From the NCBI RefSeq assembly GCF_025655475.1, contig NZ_JAHTIK010000001.1:6580145-6644144 (forward strand): a stretch of 64,000 bases of DNA, read 5' to 3'. This stretch comes from Kitasatospora sp. DSM 101779. Lineage in GTDB: Bacteria; Actinomycetota; Actinomycetes; Streptomycetales; Streptomycetaceae. The position numbers and the translations under genes are program-made. The notes beneath the pieces are model-generated. The model worked only from the letters and a program-made list of their open reading frames with translations, had not been told where the DNA came from and did no database searches. This document shows positions 17,300 through 27,037 of this stretch, piece by piece; the stretch's first letter is position 1, and each line of letters opens with the position of its first letter.

Positions 17300-18499
17300 T
17301 CAGATCCCGGCCGCCCGGAGCCGTTCGGCGCGCCCCTGGACCTTCACCACCGCCCCGGCCACCCGGCGCACCGCCGCGGCGTCCATGTGCGACCAGAGCG
17401 GCACCGTCAGCACCGAGTCGGCCAGCCGCTCCGTCAGCGGCAGCGCCCCGGCCTGCCCGAGGTGCGCATAGGCCTGCTGGCGGTGCACCGGCGGGAAGAA
17501 GTAACGGCGGGTGTCCACCCCCTCGGCCTTCAGCGCCCGGCCGAGCTCCGCCGCACCGAGGCCGAACGCGGCCGCGTCCACGATCAGCGTCAGGTCCTTG
17601 AAGGTCGAGGTGTCACCGGGCTCCGGCAGGGCGAGCCGCAGGCCCGGAAGCCCGGCGACCGCGGCCGCGAACTCCCCGACCAGCGCGCCGCGGTGCGCCA
17701 CCCGCTCGGGTAGCCCGGTGAGCGAGGCCAGGCCGACCGCCGCGTGCAGCTCGCTCATCCGCGCGTTCAGCCCCGGGAAGAGCGTGTCGTAGTCGCCCGG
17801 GTTGCCGTAGTCGCGGGCCGTGCGCAGGGTCGCCGCGAGCGAGGCGTCCCGGGTGGCGACCAGGCCGCCCTCGCCGGCCACCGCCACCTTGGTGGGGCTC
17901 ATCGAGAACACCTCGGCCAGCCCGAACCCGCCGATCGGCACCCCGCCGCGGGCGCTGCCGAAGCCGTGTGCGGCGTCGTAGACCAGCGGCACCCCGGCGG
18001 CGTCCGCGACCTGCTGGAGCCGCTCCACCTGGCAGGGCGTGCCGTACACGTGGGTCGCCATCAGCGCGGCCGGCCGGTCGGCGGCCTTCAGGCGGGCCTC
18101 CGCGTCCTGCGGGTCGAGGGTGATGTCCCGCTCGCGGGCCTCGGCGAACAGCGGGGTGCCGCCCGCCCAGTGCGCGGCGTGCGCGGTTGCCGAGAAGGTG
18201 AAGCCGGGCATCAGCACCGGCCGCCCGCCGCCCACCCCGGCGGCCTGCAGCACCAGCATCAGGCCGGCCGTGCAGTTGGAGACCGCCACCACGTGCGGCA
18301 CCTGCAGCAGCTCGGCGGCCCGCTCCTCCAGTTCGGCGACCGTCCGCCCGTTGGTGAGCTGGCCGCTCTCCAGCACGGCGGCGATCCGGGTCAGCGCCTC
18401 CTCGGCGTGCGGGACCTTCACCCGGGTCAGCGGAAGTCCCTCGGGGAAGGCCGGGGCGCCGCCGAGGGCGGCGGGCGTGTCGAGGTCGGTGGTCGTCAT
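17300..18499 (-). CDS. DegT/DnrJ/EryC1-family sugar aminotransferase
   Basis: A 399-aa PLP enzyme that would transfer an amino group to a nucleotide keto-sugar. The internal-aldimine lysine is in FSMSPTKVAVAGEGG; PGFTFSATAHA and VYDAAHGFGS are the other family landmarks. It ends the minus-strand operon that begins at 24047 and overlaps the membrane protein gene (ATGA). With the PglC- and PglD-like genes at 40-41 kb it could make an acylated amino-sugar for lipid-linked glycan, an inference from context. Confidence 0.93.
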   Translation of the reverse strand: MTTTDLDTPAALGGAPAFPEGLPLTRVKVPHAEEALTRIAAVLESGQLTNGRTVAELEERAAELLQVPHVVAVSNCTAGLMLVLQAAGVGGGRPVLMPGFTFSATAHAAHWAGGTPLFAEARERDITLDPQDAEARLKAADRPAALMATHVYGTPCQVERLQQVADAAGVPLVYDAAHGFGSARGGVPIGGFGLAEVFSMSPTKVAVAGEGGLVATRDASLAATLRTARDYGNPGDYDTLFPGLNARMSELHAAVGLASLTGLPERVAHRGALVGEFAAAVAGLPGLRLALPEPGDTSTFKDLTLIVDAAAFGLGAAELGRALKAEGVDTRRYFFPPVHRQQAYAHLGQAGALPLTERLADSVLTVPLWSHMDAAAVRRVAGAVVKVQGRAERLRAAGI

Positions 18500-20064
18500 G
18501 GTCGGGTCGATCCCCCCTGGGTCGGTCGGGTGCCGGGTGTCCGCGCGGCGCCGGTTGCCGCCGCGGCGGTGTCGGGTGGTGCGGTCTCGGGCCGTGCTGC
18601 GCCGCCGGGCGGCGGTTCGGGCCGGCCGCCCCACTGGCCGGGCTGCACCCGCCACAGCGGCGGCCGGGAGTGCGCCCGCACCCGCGGGCGGTCCCCGTCC
18701 GGACGCGGGACGGCGAGCAGCACCAGCACCAGCGGCAGCACCTGCACGCGCTCGCGCGACAGGATGCCCATGTTGTTGATGGTCGAGAACGCCCAGCAGA
18801 ACAGCAGGGTGTAGACGATCGTGAAGGCGATGTAGGACCGGCGCAGGAACCACCGCGGCACCTGGCTCAGCCGCGGCCAGCTGCGGATGAACACCACCAG
18901 CAGCGCGAAGCACTCCACCGACTGCACCAGGTTCTGCACGTTCGACGCCTCGAACGGGAACGGCCGGAACAGCACGCTGACCACCGCCACCGGCAGTCCC
19001 GCCGGATTCAGGCTGAACTGCGGCGACTCGTCCTCCGCCGCCTGATTGATCACCGACCCGCCCTGCGAGGTGCGCCGCGAGGTCTCCGACAGCACCTGGT
19101 TCACGCTGTCGCCGCCGGTGCCGCTCGTCCCGAAGAACGTCGACACCTGTTGCAGCATCAGCATCACCATCACGCCGAGCACCACGACGGTGAGCACGGT
19201 GCGCAGCGGCCCCAGCGCGCTCACCTGCTGCGGCCGCCGGCGCAGCACGTACGCCACCGTCAGGCCCGCGCCCGCCAGCACGGTGACGTGCGGACGGACC
19301 ATGCCGGTGCCCAGCGAGCCCAGCGCGATGCAGAGGAAGGCGCCGAACCGGCGGTCCAGCAGCCGCGCCACGCCGTAGGTGGTCAGGCCCAGACAGAACA
19401 TCATCCAGGCGTCCTTGCCGATGCTGGACGGCCAGAACAACAGCGACGGCAGGAAGAACACCAGCTTCGCGTACCGCCGGGAGTCCGCCTCGGGGAAGGC
19501 GATCTGCAGCGCCCGCCAGAACAGCAGCAGGCCCCAGAAGCCCAGCCAGGAGAACACCAGGAAGCCGCCGACCAGCGACGGACCGGTGACCGCGTACACC
19601 ACGCCGGTCACGATGATGATGAAGCCCGTGCCGGCGACCTTCATCCCCAGGTCGTAGTGGAACGTCCCGGAGAGCGGGCTGTGGGTGTCCAGGAACAGCG
19701 CCAGCTCACTGCCCCGCTGGTGGTACATCTTGGCGTCGGCCGCGCCGCCGTACAGCACGAAGGCCATCAGGTACCGCGGGAAGGCGCACAGCAGCTTGAG
19801 CGCCATCGCCAGCATCAGCAGCCGGAAGACGTCCTTCTCCGGGTTGGCCGCGGCGACCCGCGCCAGGATCGGCGTGCCGATCGCCATCAGCGCGGGCAGG
19901 ATCAGCAGCGCCCCCCAGGTGTCGTACCCGGTGTGCACCATGGCCAGCACGAACAGCGTGACGTAGCCGACCACCAGCGCGGCGGCCACCGCGGACGGCC
20001 AGGGCACCCGCCGGGCCATCGCCGCCACCGCGGGCCGCGCCGCCCCGACCGCCGGAGCGGCCAT
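18496..20064 (-). CDS. Multi-pass membrane protein, Wzy/O-antigen-polymerase-like
   Basis: A 522-aa protein with about 10-12 membrane helices (for example AAALVVGYVTLFVLAMV, VLTVVVLGVMVMLML, IAFTIVYTLLFCWAF) and a long extracytoplasmic loop (about 300-370). A Pro/Arg-rich cytoplasmic tail of about 75 residues follows. Size, topology and its place between glycosyltransferase-operon genes fit a polysaccharide polymerase; no catalytic motif confirms it. A lipid-linked sugar transferase of GT-C type is the alternative. The ATG shares one base with the stop of the GNAT gene. Confidence 0.7.
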   Translation of the reverse strand: MAAPAVGAARPAVAAMARRVPWPSAVAAALVVGYVTLFVLAMVHTGYDTWGALLILPALMAIGTPILARVAAANPEKDVFRLLMLAMALKLLCAFPRYLMAFVLYGGAADAKMYHQRGSELALFLDTHSPLSGTFHYDLGMKVAGTGFIIIVTGVVYAVTGPSLVGGFLVFSWLGFWGLLLFWRALQIAFPEADSRRYAKLVFFLPSLLFWPSSIGKDAWMMFCLGLTTYGVARLLDRRFGAFLCIALGSLGTGMVRPHVTVLAGAGLTVAYVLRRRPQQVSALGPLRTVLTVVVLGVMVMLMLQQVSTFFGTSGTGGDSVNQVLSETSRRTSQGGSVINQAAEDESPQFSLNPAGLPVAVVSVLFRPFPFEASNVQNLVQSVECFALLVVFIRSWPRLSQVPRWFLRRSYIAFTIVYTLLFCWAFSTINNMGILSRERVQVLPLVLVLLAVPRPDGDRPRVRAHSRPPLWRVQPGQWGGRPEPPPGGAARPETAPPDTAAAATGAARTPGTRPTQGGSTRP

Positions 20065-21125
20065 CAGAAGACCTCCAGGTCACCCAGGTTGAACCGCCAG
20101 TCGGCCGGGGTGCCGCCGGCCGTGAGCGGACCGGACGGGGAGCGGGCGGCCAGCACCATCCCGGTGCGCGGGGCCGTCAGGTAACCGCTGCGCCGGGCGG
20201 CCGCGGCGGCCTCGGTACCGGCCGCGAGGTGACCCGCCACGTGGTCGCAGCCCGCCTTCGCGGCCCGCCTCAGCAGCCGGGCCGCGCTGCCCCGGTCACC
20301 GGGCCGGACGATCACGTCCGCGAGCGTGAACTCGGCGAGCGGCCCGCGCCGGCGCGGCCGGCCGAAGGCCACCCCGGTCAGCTCGTTGCCGCGGTGGCAG
20401 GTGAGCACCCGGTAGTCCAGGCCGGGGGCGTCGCCGTACCGCCAGCGCAGGAAGTCCGCGGTGCGCCGGACGGCCAGCCGGGTGTCGGTGACGTCCGCGG
20501 CGGCCCGCTCCCGCAGCAGCTCGTCCAGACCGGTGCGCGGGCCGGCGAACCAGTCGCCGGCGGTCGGCAGCGAGCACACCGGCGGGCCCGCCGCTCCGGC
20601 GCCGCGCCGGGCCAGCGCCGCCCGTGCGCCGCGCGCGAACGCCGCCGGCCGGGCCACCCGGACGGCGATCGGCACCCGGCCGAGCTCCCGCCAGCCCATC
20701 TTCAGGTAGCCCGGCAGGCTGTTGCCGTTCGGTGTGTTGAAGACCAGCTCGGTGTCGCCGGAGACCTCCTCCAGCAGGCGCAGCGTCAGATCGCGGAAGA
20801 TCCCGCGGCCCTGGAACTCCGGGTGGGTCGCGGTGTCCACCGGGCGGACGGCCCGCACCGGTCGCCCACCGGCCTGCCACTGCCAGCGCAGGAACAGCCG
20901 CACCCCGGCCAGCCGCCCGCCCTCGCCCGCGGCGACCAGGCCCGGACTCGCTCCGAACGGGTTCCGCCGGTGCTTCCACTCGAAGAACTCGGCACTGCGC
21001 GTGCCGGTCGGCCCGCCCGCCAGCGAGGCGGTCAGCAGATCCAGCACGGCGGGCGTGTCGGCGTCCGTGAGCGGACGGTACGTCAGCCCGGCGCTTGACT
21101 CGGTCATCTGGGTCTTCGGCTCCAT
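20064..21125 (-). CDS. GNAT-family acyltransferase of the glycan operon
   Basis: A 353-aa protein with an N-terminal GNAT domain (LTDADTPAVLDLLTAS; acyl-CoA loop HPEFQGRGIFRDL). A second, more divergent half (FLRWRYGDAPGLDYRVL) resembles the double-GNAT proteins found in polysaccharide clusters. It probably acylates a sugar or lipid-linked intermediate. Operon position between the polymerase-like gene and a glycosyltransferase supports this; the substrate is unknown. Confidence 0.85.
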   Translation of the reverse strand: MEPKTQMTESSAGLTYRPLTDADTPAVLDLLTASLAGGPTGTRSAEFFEWKHRRNPFGASPGLVAAGEGGRLAGVRLFLRWQWQAGGRPVRAVRPVDTATHPEFQGRGIFRDLTLRLLEEVSGDTELVFNTPNGNSLPGYLKMGWRELGRVPIAVRVARPAAFARGARAALARRGAGAAGPPVCSLPTAGDWFAGPRTGLDELLRERAAADVTDTRLAVRRTADFLRWRYGDAPGLDYRVLTCHRGNELTGVAFGRPRRRGPLAEFTLADVIVRPGDRGSAARLLRRAAKAGCDHVAGHLAAGTEAAAAARRSGYLTAPRTGMVLAARSPSGPLTAGGTPADWRFNLGDLEVF

Positions 21126-21168
21126 GTCGTCTCGCTCGGCGGGTACTGCCGGTCGGTGACCGTCTCGG

Positions 21169-22263
21169 TCAACGGGCCAGCACCCGGGCGTACACCTGCT
21201 CGATCGCGCGCTGCGCCCCGGCCGTGTCGAAGGTCCGGGACCGCTCCCGGGCGGCCTTGCCGAGGCGCTCGCGCAGCCCCTCGTCGGCGGCCAGCCGGCC
21301 GAGCGCGGCGGCCAGCGCTGCCGGGTCGCCGGGTGGCACCAGCAGCCCCTCGGCGCCGTCGTCCACCACCTCCGGCATCCCGCCGACCCGCGTCACCACC
21401 GAGGGCAGGCCGCTGGTCATCGCCTCCATCAGCGCGACCGGCAGGCCCTCCTGGCGGGAGCTCAGGGTGAACACGTCCAGGGCGGGCAGCAGGGCGGGCA
21501 CGTCCGGCCGGGAACCGGCGAACACCACGCCCGCCCCGGCCCGGGCGCGCAGCTCGGCCTCCAGCGGGCCGGCGCCGATCAGCACCAGCGCAGCCGAGGG
21601 GTGTTCGCGGCGCAGCAGCCCGAAGGCGGCGAGCAGGGTGGCCTGGTCCTTCTTGGCCGTCAGGTTGCCGACCGTGCCGACCACCAGCGCATCCGCCGGC
21701 AGGCCGAGTTCTCCGCGGGCGGCGGCCCGGGCCGCCGGCCCTTCGGGGGCGCCCGCCAGGTCCGGGCCGTGGTGCACCACGGTGACCCAGCCCCCGTCCG
21801 GGCGGCGCCGGGCGATCGTCGCCGCCACCGCGTGCGAGACGGCCACCACCGCGTCGTTGCGCCGGTAGGTCAGCGCGTTGGCCCACCGGGTGGCCGTCCG
21901 GTAGCGCTCCCAGACGTTGTGCTCGGTGTGCACCAGCCGCGGAGTCCGCGGGCCGACCGCGACCAGCCGCGCCGCCACCGCCGGGATCGGCATGTGCGAG
22001 TGCACCAGGTCGTAGCGGCGCCCGGCGATCAGCCGGCGCAGCCGCAGCGGCCAGAGCGCGCCCGGTGCCCCGCCCAGGCAGTGCACCCGTACCCCGGCCG
22101 ACTCCAGCGCGGGTACCAGGGCGTCCTTGTACGGCAGCACGTAGGCCACCTCGATCTCGTACCGCTCGGTGTCCGCGTGCCGGGCGCAGTTGAGCAGCAG
22201 TTGCTCGGCGCCGCCCCGGCCGAGGCCCTTGGCGAGCCAGAGCACCCGCCTGCGGCCGCTCAC
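21169..22263 (-). CDS. Glycosyltransferase, GT4 family
   Basis: A 364-aa GT-B enzyme. The N-terminal Rossmann half begins WLAKGLGRGGAEQLLLN; the donor half has GTVGNLTAKKDQATLL and the EX7E motif in SSRQEGLPVALMEAM. It adds a sugar from a nucleotide donor to the growing glycan on the cytoplasmic side. GTG 22263 overlaps the stop of the chain-length/ATPase gene (GTGA), so translation is coupled. Confidence 0.94.
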   Translation of the reverse strand: MSGRRRVLWLAKGLGRGGAEQLLLNCARHADTERYEIEVAYVLPYKDALVPALESAGVRVHCLGGAPGALWPLRLRRLIAGRRYDLVHSHMPIPAVAARLVAVGPRTPRLVHTEHNVWERYRTATRWANALTYRRNDAVVAVSHAVAATIARRRPDGGWVTVVHHGPDLAGAPEGPAARAAARGELGLPADALVVGTVGNLTAKKDQATLLAAFGLLRREHPSAALVLIGAGPLEAELRARAGAGVVFAGSRPDVPALLPALDVFTLSSRQEGLPVALMEAMTSGLPSVVTRVGGMPEVVDDGAEGLLVPPGDPAALAAALGRLAADEGLRERLGKAARERSRTFDTAGAQRAIEQVYARVLAR

Positions 22264-24047
22264 CGCTCCTCGATTTCGCGCAGCTGCAGCGTCGTCTCCA
22301 CCACCGACTCGGCGGAGGGCCGGCGGGCCCAGCTGGGCGCCGCCCGGTGGTGCTCCTCGGCCACCGGCGCTGGCGGTGCGGTGCGCTCGGCAGGCTCCGG
22401 CCGTGCGGGGGACTCCTCGCGCACCGCGGCCGGGGAGCGGCGGCCCTCCTCGGACCGTGCCGGGGCGGCGGAGGTGCGGCCCACCAGCAGCGCACCCGTG
22501 CGCAGCCCGTCCCGCTTCAGCCGGCGGCCGGAGGGGCCGATCGTGCCGAGCAGCGCCACGCCGGCGACCGGTACACCGGTGCGGGCCAGCAGTTCGGAGA
22601 CCCGGTCGGCCTGCTCCGGCGTCACGTTCCCGGCCATCGCCGTCACCAGCACCGCGTCGGCGTGCTGGACGAGGTCGTAGGCGTCGTTGGCGTGCAGCAG
22701 CGGGGAGGTGTCGATCAGCACCACGTCGGCGTGCTCGCGGGCCCGCCGCAGCACCTCGCCGGCCCTCAGCACCAGCGCCGCCGGGTACGCGGTGGTGTTG
22801 CCGCCGGTGATCAGCCGGACGCCCTCGGTGCCGGTCTCCCGGATCAGGTCGTCCAGCCCGGACAGCCGCTCGCCGCTGAGGAGTTCGGCCATGCCGGGGC
22901 CGTCGCCGATGCCGAAGTGCAGGTGGGTCTGCGGGTGTCGGAAGTCGCAGTCGAGCACCAGCACCGTCCGGCCGGTCTCGGCGAGCGCCGCGGCCAGGTT
23001 GGCGACGGTGGTGGTGCGGCCGTCGCCGCTGCGCCCGGACATCACCAGGATCACCGGTGCGGGGCCGCGGCCCGGTCCGGCCGGTTCGGCACCCGGCCGG
23101 CCGGAGAGCGACTCGGGACCGGTGAGCAGCAGGGTGGAGCGCAGCGAGCGGTAGGCCTCGGCGGCCGGGTCGGACGGGCGGGCCACCACCAGCGGCTCCC
23201 GCAGCCGGCGCAGCCGCCGGGCGAGCTGCGGGATCTCGCCGATCACCGGGAGGTTGAACGCCTCCTCGGTGGCGTTGCGGGTGCGCAGCCGGGTGTCCAT
23301 CCGGCTGAGCATCACCGCGGCGACGATGCCGAGCGCGAGGCCGAGGGCGACCGCGAGGGTGAGCCGCATGCCGCGGCTGGGCGAGCTGAGCAGGCTGCCG
23401 CCGGCCTCCTTGGCGTCGATGCTGCCCCACTGCTGGATGGCGTCGGTCTGGCTGTAGTTCTGCAGGGTGCTGATGTCGGTGAGCGTCTTGGTGAGCGCGT
23501 TGAGCGCGGCGGTCAGCTGCGGCTGGAGCTTCGGCTGGTCGGCGGAGCCGGCCTTGGTGAAGGCGTGCTGCAGGTTGTTGACTTGCTCCTGCTGGGTGTC
23601 GGCCTGCGCCTGGAGCCGCTTGATCGACTCGTCGGCGCTCTTCTTTGACTCCTGGCTGTAGCCGGTGATGGTGGCGTCGGACAGTGCCGCGGCCAGGTCG
23701 GTGCAGGACTGCTGGGTGGGGCCGGTGGTGGTGAAGACCAGCATCTGGGTGGAGGCCGCGGCCACGGTGCGCCGGGCGGCGAGCGCGGCCACGTCCGTGA
23801 CGTGGAGCTTCTTCGCGGCGGTGGTGGTCACGTCCGAACCCTGCGCGTAGCTGAGCACCTGATCGGCCCGGACGGACTCGCCGGCGCCGGCGACCGGGGT
23901 GATCGCCACCTTGCACTGCCACTTGCCGTCGTCCACGGCGTCGCCCGCCGGCGTCAGCAGGAAGCCGATGACCAGTGCGGCGAGGGTGCAGCCGACGAGC
24001 AGCCGCCAGTAACGCCGCAGGACGGTGAAGTGGTTTGCCGGTTCCAC
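22260..24047 (-). CDS. Wzz/CpsD-like chain-length and P-loop ATPase protein
   Basis: A 595-aa protein. Helices at about 14-32 and 225-245 flank an extracytoplasmic Wzz-like domain with a coiled coil (about 135-200). The cytoplasmic half is a BY-kinase-type ATPase: Walker A-like SGRSGDGRTTTVANL, Walker A' VLVLDCDFRHPQ, Walker B DVVLIDTSP. The Walker A lysine is replaced by arginine and the C-terminus has no tyrosine cluster, so autophosphorylation as in classical BY-kinases is doubtful. GTG 24047 follows GAGGGG. First gene of the minus-strand glycan operon. Confidence 0.88.
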   Translation of the reverse strand: MEPANHFTVLRRYWRLLVGCTLAALVIGFLLTPAGDAVDDGKWQCKVAITPVAGAGESVRADQVLSYAQGSDVTTTAAKKLHVTDVAALAARRTVAAASTQMLVFTTTGPTQQSCTDLAAALSDATITGYSQESKKSADESIKRLQAQADTQQEQVNNLQHAFTKAGSADQPKLQPQLTAALNALTKTLTDISTLQNYSQTDAIQQWGSIDAKEAGGSLLSSPSRGMRLTLAVALGLALGIVAAVMLSRMDTRLRTRNATEEAFNLPVIGEIPQLARRLRRLREPLVVARPSDPAAEAYRSLRSTLLLTGPESLSGRPGAEPAGPGRGPAPVILVMSGRSGDGRTTTVANLAAALAETGRTVLVLDCDFRHPQTHLHFGIGDGPGMAELLSGERLSGLDDLIRETGTEGVRLITGGNTTAYPAALVLRAGEVLRRAREHADVVLIDTSPLLHANDAYDLVQHADAVLVTAMAGNVTPEQADRVSELLARTGVPVAGVALLGTIGPSGRRLKRDGLRTGALLVGRTSAAPARSEEGRRSPAAVREESPARPEPAERTAPPAPVAEEHHRAAPSWARRPSAESVVETTLQLREIEER

Positions 24048-24520
24048 CGGTTGGATCCCCTCGCGATCGTGGTGCGGGCACGCTGCGCACCGGTCCGGCC
24101 CGCCTCGGCGGACCCCGGTGCCGCCGGGTACGGCAGGGTCGGGTGCGGCGGCCCCGGCCGCGGGCCGGGGGCGGACGCGATCAGGTGGCGGCGGCCGGTA
24201 ACGCGGCCGACCGGCGCGGACCGCCCGGCTGGACGGCGCATCGTGGCAGTCGTTGTGACATCGGGCCCCCTGACGGCGTCGCCCACCCGGCCGCCCCGGC
24301 CCGGATGCCTCGCGCGGATCGCCGTACCCCCCGGCAGCCCGCTTCCCCCCTGCGATGCTTGCCGTCCCGGACCTGCGGCGCAAGCGCTTTGGCGATTCTC
24401 GGCGGGGCACATTTCGGCCCTCCCGCGCGCCCTGCCATGGTTGCGGCGGCTTTGTCCACTTTCCGTGGCATGTCAACTCCAGTGTGCAGGGCGGCACTTC
24501 GGTGCCCCGCCGGCGCAACG
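24048..24520 (-). promoter_or_regulatory. Promoter region of the minus-strand glycan operon
   Basis: A 473-bp gap with no gene seen. On the minus strand TTGACA at 24476-24471 is a perfect -35; the matching -10 is poor (AAAGCC or CAAAGC about 17 nt on). A local AT-rich stretch (24360-24480) sets it apart. A 5' leader of roughly 390 nt would result, long enough for regulation, but no recognisable riboswitch was seen. Confidence 0.4.
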
Positions 24521-25672
24521 TCAGCGACCGGCCGGCACCAGGCGCAGCGACCGCTCGTAGAAGCCGACCATCTGCCCGCAGACCTGGGCCAGCGTGAACG
24601 AAGTGAGGAACCGCGCCCGGGCCGCCTTCACCCGCACCCGGGCCGCCGCCCGGTCGTCCAGGGCCGACACCAGCGCCGCCGCCAGCTCGGCCGGCCGCTC
24701 CGGCGGCACCAGCAGCGCGTAGTCCTCCGAACCGACGGTCTCGCGCAGCGCCGGGACGTCCGCGCACACCAGCGGCACCCCGACCCCCATCGCCTCCATC
24801 GCCGCACTGCCCAGCCCCTCCCAGCGGGAGGGCACCGCGAACGCGTCCGAGGCCGCCATCAGGTCGTACACGTCGCCGCGCGGGCCCAGGAAACGCACTT
24901 GCCCGGCCCGGGCCGCCAGCTCCTCCAGCCGGGCGGTCTCCGCGCCCGGGCCGCCCGCCAGCAGCAGCACCGCCTCCGGCACCTGCCGGCGCACCCCGGC
25001 GAACGCCTCCACCAGCACGTCCAGCCCCTTCTGGTACTGCTGCCGGGCGGCCGCCAGCACCACCGGGGTGTCCTGCGCCAGCCCGAGCGCGGCCCGCACC
25101 GCCGCCCGCCGTTCCGGTGTCACCGACCCGAGCAGCTCCGGGTCGCGGCCGCGCGGCACCACGTCGATCCGGTCCGGCGAGACCCGCAGTCGCCGCGCCA
25201 TCGACGAGGCGACGTGCCGGGTCAGCGCGTGGAAGCGCCGGGTGCCCTGCGCGGTCGCCGCGTCCACCGCCTGCGCCGCCCGCACCTTCCACGGCGACAG
25301 CCCGCGCGCGTGCAGGTGCTCCGGCCCGTACGAGGAGTTGACCAGGCTCGACACCACCGGGGTGCCCGCGGCCAGCGCCGCCGCCCGGCCCAGTACGTCC
25401 GCCTCGTACAGCGTGGTGTGCACCAGGTCCGGCCGGTGCTCGCGGACCAGCCGGCGCAGCGCCGCGGCCCGCCCCGCCCGCCCCGACCCGTGCACCCCGA
25501 ACACCCGCGCACCCGCCGCCACCAGCTCCGGCTGGAAGCCCCCCGGTGAGTCCTTCAGGTACGCGACGTCCAGGCGCACGCCCGAACGGACCAGGTGCGG
25601 GGCCATCGCGGCCAGCCCCTGCTCGGCACCGCCGATGCGGTGCAGGCTGTCGATCACATAGAGCACATGCAC
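24521..25672 (-). CDS. Glycosyltransferase, GT4 family
   Basis: A 383-aa GT-B enzyme: N-terminal VLYVIDSLHRIGGAEQGL, acceptor half with HTTLYEADVLGRAAAL, donor half with AAARQQYQKGLDVLVEAF and EX7E in VPSRWEGLGSAAMEAM. Same orientation as the operon downstream but separated from it by the 473-bp gap. GTG 25672 is chosen because the family begins with this hydrophobic strand. Confidence 0.92.
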   Translation of the reverse strand: MHVLYVIDSLHRIGGAEQGLAAMAPHLVRSGVRLDVAYLKDSPGGFQPELVAAGARVFGVHGSGRAGRAAALRRLVREHRPDLVHTTLYEADVLGRAAALAAGTPVVSSLVNSSYGPEHLHARGLSPWKVRAAQAVDAATAQGTRRFHALTRHVASSMARRLRVSPDRIDVVPRGRDPELLGSVTPERRAAVRAALGLAQDTPVVLAAARQQYQKGLDVLVEAFAGVRRQVPEAVLLLAGGPGAETARLEELAARAGQVRFLGPRGDVYDLMAASDAFAVPSRWEGLGSAAMEAMGVGVPLVCADVPALRETVGSEDYALLVPPERPAELAAALVSALDDRAAARVRVKAARARFLTSFTLAQVCGQMVGFYERSLRLVPAGR

Positions 25673-25813
25673 AGCAGCGACCCCCCGGGAACACCGGCGC
25701 GGCAGGTCTCCCGTCCGTCCCGCGCCCTGACAGGCGCTCAGCATCCCAGCCCCGGCCCGCCTCCGCCAGGAAATCCACCAGGACACGGGGCAGCGAGCCC
25801 GGGAGCGCGACCC

Positions 25814-25873
25814 CAGGGGCGCGCAGGGGCACCTCCCCAGCCTTCGGCCGGGAGGTGCCCCCACGCGCCCCTG
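25814..25873. repeat. Dispersed palindromic element, copy A
   Basis: Arms 25814-25837 and 25850-25873 (24 bp each, 22 pair) with a 12-nt loop, in the 264-bp gap between divergent glycosyltransferase genes. The right arm recurs exactly, inverted, at 60726-60749 and with one change at 49791-49814. Confidence 0.85.
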
Positions 25874-25936
25874 ACAGGTCCGTCCCGCTACCTCGAACGC
25901 CTGCGGGCGGCAGGCGGCCTGTGCCAGGGTCGGGGC

Positions 25937-27037
25937 ATGCCAGCCGCCGAGTCCGCGCGCCCCGCCGTCCTGCACCTGGTCACCGACCCGCGGCGGCGCG
26001 GCGCCCAGAACCTCGCCCGCGACCTGCACGCCGAACTGCTCCACCGAGGCCACCGCTCCGAGCTGCGCTCCCTCCAGCCGCACCCCGACGCCCCCCGGGC
26101 CGAGGACGCCCACCCGCTCGGCCCCGGCCGCTACCACCCGGCCACCCTGCGGGCGCTGCGCGGCGCCGCCCGCCGCGCCGACGTGGTCGTCGCCCACGGC
26201 TCCTCCACCCTGCCCGCCTGCGCCGCCGCCCTGCTCGGCAGCCGCACCCCGTTCGTCTACGTCAACATCGGCGACCCGCGGCACTGGACGTCCTCCCCCG
26301 TCCGCCGGATCCGCACCGGCCTGCTGCTGCGCCGCGCCGCCGCCGTCGCCGCGATCTCCGACGGCGCCCGCGAGGTCCTGCTCGACCACTACCGGCTGCC
26401 CGCCCGCAGCGTCCGCACCATCCCCAACGGCCGCGCCGCCGACCGCTACCCGCCCGGCGCCGGCGAGGCCGACCGGCAGGCCGCCCGCGCCGCGCTCGGC
26501 CTGCCCGCCGAGGGCCCGCTGCTCGCCTGGGTCGGCGCCCTCGCCCCCGAGAAGCGCCCCGATCTCGCCCTCGACGCCCTCGCCCTGCTGCCCGGCGTCC
26601 ACCTAGCCGTGGCCGGCGACGGACCGCTGCGCACCGAGGCGGCCGCCCGCGACACCACAGGCCGGGCGCACTTCCTCGGCACGCTCGCCGACCCGGCACC
26701 GCTCTACCGGGCGGCCGACGCCCTGCTGCTCACCAGTGACAGCGAGGGCGTGCCCGGCGTCCTGGTCGAGGCCGCGCTCGCCGGGCTGCCCGCCGTCGCC
26801 ACCGACGTCGGCTGGGTCCGCGACGTCCTCCTGGACGGCGTCACGGGCCGCCTCGTCCCGCCCGGCGACCCGGCCGCCCTGGCCGGCGCCGTCGAGAAGC
26901 TGCTCGCCGACGCCCACGGCGCACTGGGCGCAGCGGCCCGCCGACACGCACTCGACCGCTTCGACCTCGCCGTGGTCGCCGACGCCTGGCAGCAGCTGCT
27001 CGCCGACACCGCCCGCCGCCCCCGACGCACCGTCTGA
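25937..27037 (+). CDS. Glycosyltransferase, GT4 family
   Basis: A 366-aa GT-B enzyme: VLHLVTDPRRRGAQNLARDL at the start, VAHGSSTLPACAAALLGS, AWVGALAPEKRPDLALDAL at the donor-half start and EX7E in TSDSEGVPGVLVEAAL. CAGGGT sits 6 nt before ATG 25937 and there is no ribosome binding site, suggesting leaderless transcription. Divergent from the glycosyltransferase gene on the other side of repeat copy A. Confidence 0.93.
   Translation: MPAAESARPAVLHLVTDPRRRGAQNLARDLHAELLHRGHRSELRSLQPHPDAPRAEDAHPLGPGRYHPATLRALRGAARRADVVVAHGSSTLPACAAALLGSRTPFVYVNIGDPRHWTSSPVRRIRTGLLLRRAAAVAAISDGAREVLLDHYRLPARSVRTIPNGRAADRYPPGAGEADRQAARAALGLPAEGPLLAWVGALAPEKRPDLALDALALLPGVHLAVAGDGPLRTEAAARDTTGRAHFLGTLADPAPLYRAADALLLTSDSEGVPGVLVEAALAGLPAVATDVGWVRDVLLDGVTGRLVPPGDPAALAGAVEKLLADAHGALGAAARRHALDRFDLAVVADAWQQLLADTARRPRRTV

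Noticed and set aside
24048..24520. Riboswitch in the long leader of the glycan operon
   Set aside because: No conserved riboswitch core could be recognised by eye; only promoter-like hexamers were seen.
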